Of a DNA stretch of 64,000 bases, positions 62,251 to 64,000 are shown in pieces. The notes beneath the pieces are model-generated. The model had not been told where the DNA came from, ran no database searches, and worked only from the letters and a program-made list of their open reading frames with translations. The stretch is taken from NCBI GenBank assembly GCA_028753945.1, contig JAPNXP010000001.1:9352501-9416500 (forward strand). Reading direction: 5' to 3'. The translations under genes and the position numbers were made by a program. Position 1 is the stretch's first letter; each line of letters opens with the position of its first letter. The DNA is from Hexactinellida sp. DTS-2022. Lineage: Eukaryota > Porifera > Hexactinellida.

Positions 62251-63987
62251 TCAGCTAGCAGACTCGCAGTTTAAACTAATCTTGCTGAACGCCTTGACGA
62301 GCTGAGAGGGGTCCCTGTCCCTAAGAAGAGGGTTGCCTCCGATATTGATCCGCTCCAGAGCGCTCAGCTTATGCAAGAGCAGCAGCCCACCCTCCCCCTC
62401 AATGAGGTTGTCTTTCAAACTGAGAAGTTTCAGCTGCATCAGACAGAGGATGTCTTCCTCCACTTCCGTCAGGAGGTTGCCATCTAAGTTGAGCTCTCGA
62501 CAGGTGACGAGAAGCGCGAGTCCATTCATATCTGTCAGTCGGTTGTTGGAGAGATCCACCCTGCTGACAGCAGAGAAGAATTGGGTGTGGTACAAGCGTG
62601 TCAGTCCCATTCCGCTCAGATTTAGAGCAGAGAAGTCCCTCTTCTTGAGAAAGGCAGATACGCCTGTCTCCAGGAGGAACTTGCTCCTCAGGTCCCGGTA
62701 GTACGCCCTCCTGCTGGGGTCCTGCTTCTCCAGAGCGGAGAAGTGGGCCGCTATCGTCCCGGCGTTGGACTCTGGGTCGATAGCCCAGTGCAGCTGCAGG
62801 GCGGTCAGCTGGCACCACTTGTTGTCCGGCTCCAGGCGGAGCAGCTCGCGCACAGACTCGCAGTGGGAACTCAGGACGCTGGACTTAGCGGCAGTGAGAC
62901 AGTCAGCTGGCCCTATCTCCTCCAGGTCAGCTGCTGCCGCGCAAACTGAAGGGGGAGCCAGGGTGAGGAAGCGTTTCCTGAATCTACACTCGAGTCCGAC
63001 AGGTGTGTCCAGACAAGTGGGAACAGCTGACCACACACAAGAGGGCCAGCCGGGAGGGACGCCGTGAGCTGCCCACTCCAGGTCCAACACCTCTTCAGAT
63101 CTCATCACTCGAACTTCCTTAAGTAGCTCTTTGATAACCGGCTGGTTGAATACCAACAGCAACACCTGGTTACTAGGGAAGTGAATGAAGAACAGCAGTC
63201 TCTCCTGCTTGCGAGCTCGGCCCAGGAGCCACTGCTGGTAGAACCAGCTGCTCTGGTCGCCTGGGTCTGTGAACACGGCGCTGGTGACCAGGTCGAACTC
63301 CTCCAGCAGTCTCTCCTCCCGCACGCTGGAGCTGTCAGCTGACGCGCCGGGCGAGTCAGCTGGGAAGCAGAGCGGCAGCAGCTGGCTGCGGTAGTGCCAG
63401 GCCGAGTAGTTGGAGAGATTGGCCTCTATCTTCTTCAGAGAGAACTCCAGCTCCTGCAGCGGCGTGATGTCTGCTCGCTGCACTACGAACCTATTTGAGT
63501 GTTAGCACCGACATAACATGAAGGGAGTGCGTACTAACCTCCTGTAGTCCCAGCAGTGGAAGTTTCGCTCGTCGTAGAAGAGGAACAGGTTGCAGAGGTC
63601 TATCTCCTGCTTCCAGTCCGGGAGAGGGCTCTCAGACATGACCCACCTGCGCTGCACGTACGTGCCATAGGACTTTGGGTTTGTCCTGAGACACTTTTCC
63701 AGGAAGTGCAGTTCCCTCTTAAACAGCTCTGCATTAGTCTCTGCATCGGATTCAGCTATTATCAGCTTCATAGCGTCTCTACGTGCGTTCCACATGGTGT
63801 AGTGGTCCGGGTTCTGTCCCAGGAGCTCCTCCGTTAGTCTCAGCAGCTCCTCGTCCAGCCTCCCCGCCTCCCGCCTCGCGTATATCTCCTCGGAGAGAGT
63901 CTGGTACTTCTTGATCTTCTTCTCGCGCTCCAGCCTCTTGGCAGCCATCTGCTCCTCGCTACTGCGGACCTTCACTCGCCCGTGCAT
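62251..63987 (-). CDS. RABGGTA: Rab geranylgeranyltransferase subunit alpha
   Basis: Two exons, 63987-63539 and 63490-62251, with a 48 bp intron, give 562 aa (vertebrate length about 567). MHGRVKVRSSEEQ is the conserved N-terminus. Prenyltransferase alpha repeats include DHYTMWNARR, NPKSYGTYVQRRWV, ERNFHCWDYRR and YSAWHYRSQLLP. The central insert domain follows, then the C-terminal leucine-rich repeats (VSRVDLSNNRLTD, CRELNLDGNLLTE, LKLLSLKDNLIEG). With the beta subunit and REP it attaches geranylgeranyl groups to Rab GTPases in the cytosol. TAGACAG lies four bases before the ATG. The gene is complete within the window, ending 13 bp from its edge. Confidence 0.96.
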
Positions 63988-64000
63988 TGACCTGTCTATA

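Overview
The window is nuclear DNA of an animal with a small, compact genome. Evidence: an ANTP-class homeobox gene, granulins, MBT-domain and DUSP-domain proteins, and clear orthologues of EXOC8, VPS25, CRYZL1, ABHD4/5, IWS1, COPS6, PCNX4 and RABGGTA. Most genes are intronless or have a few very short GT-AG introns (33-80 bp in EXOC8). Intergenic DNA is AT-rich and full of short DNA transposons. I cannot name the species; a sponge or another early-branching or genome-reduced animal would fit, but that is inference.

Layout. 0-6.4 kb: a large helical-repeat protein (+, cut by the window edge), then EXOC8 and VPS25 (both -). 6.4-8.5 kb: a 2.1 kb gap without recognisable repeats, upstream of a three-exon BARX/BSX-like homeobox gene (8.5-9.7 kb, +). 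9.9-18.7 kb: a row of TA-flanked MITEs, a PH-domain gene (-), an 834 bp hAT-type element, CRYZL1 (-) and a TPR-like gene (-). 19.5-20.6 kb: a TIR element with arrays of CGCTAGCG and a fossil PHD finger. 21-23 kb: two secreted granulin genes (+). 24.7-32.2 kb: a DUSP-Ubl protein without protease domain, a secreted GH16 beta-glucanase-like gene and a protein with two MBT-zinc-cluster modules (all -). 32.4-35.6 kb: a decayed Gypsy-type retrotransposon carrying two nested hAT-type MITEs. 38.1-39.0 kb: a methyltransferase (-), then a Gypsy integrase remnant.

40.24-45.44 kb holds the most striking feature, an apparently intact KDZ-type (Zisupton-like) DNA transposon. It encodes a six-exon transposase (+) and a convergent four-exon Ulp1-like protease with a C-terminal PHD finger (-). 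Its ends carry CCGCATGCGG arrays at an exact 21 bp period. 46.6-47.8 kb is a second TIR element with TCCGGCCGGA arrays. 48.2-49.5 kb is a frameshifted NHL-repeat gene; 50.2-51.4 kb is ABHD4/5 (+). 51.4-54.9 kb is repeat-rich, with an orphan exon ending in a 2A-like motif and a second copy of the CGCTAGCG element. 54.9-64 kb is a dense block of housekeeping genes, all on the minus strand: IWS1, COPS6, PCNX4 and RABGGTA.

Two window-wide patterns stand out. A YAG trinucleotide lies 0-6 nt before the start codon in most genes, as expected if many mRNAs are trans-spliced next to the ATG. Three transposon families have ends built from arrays of CpG-containing palindromes.
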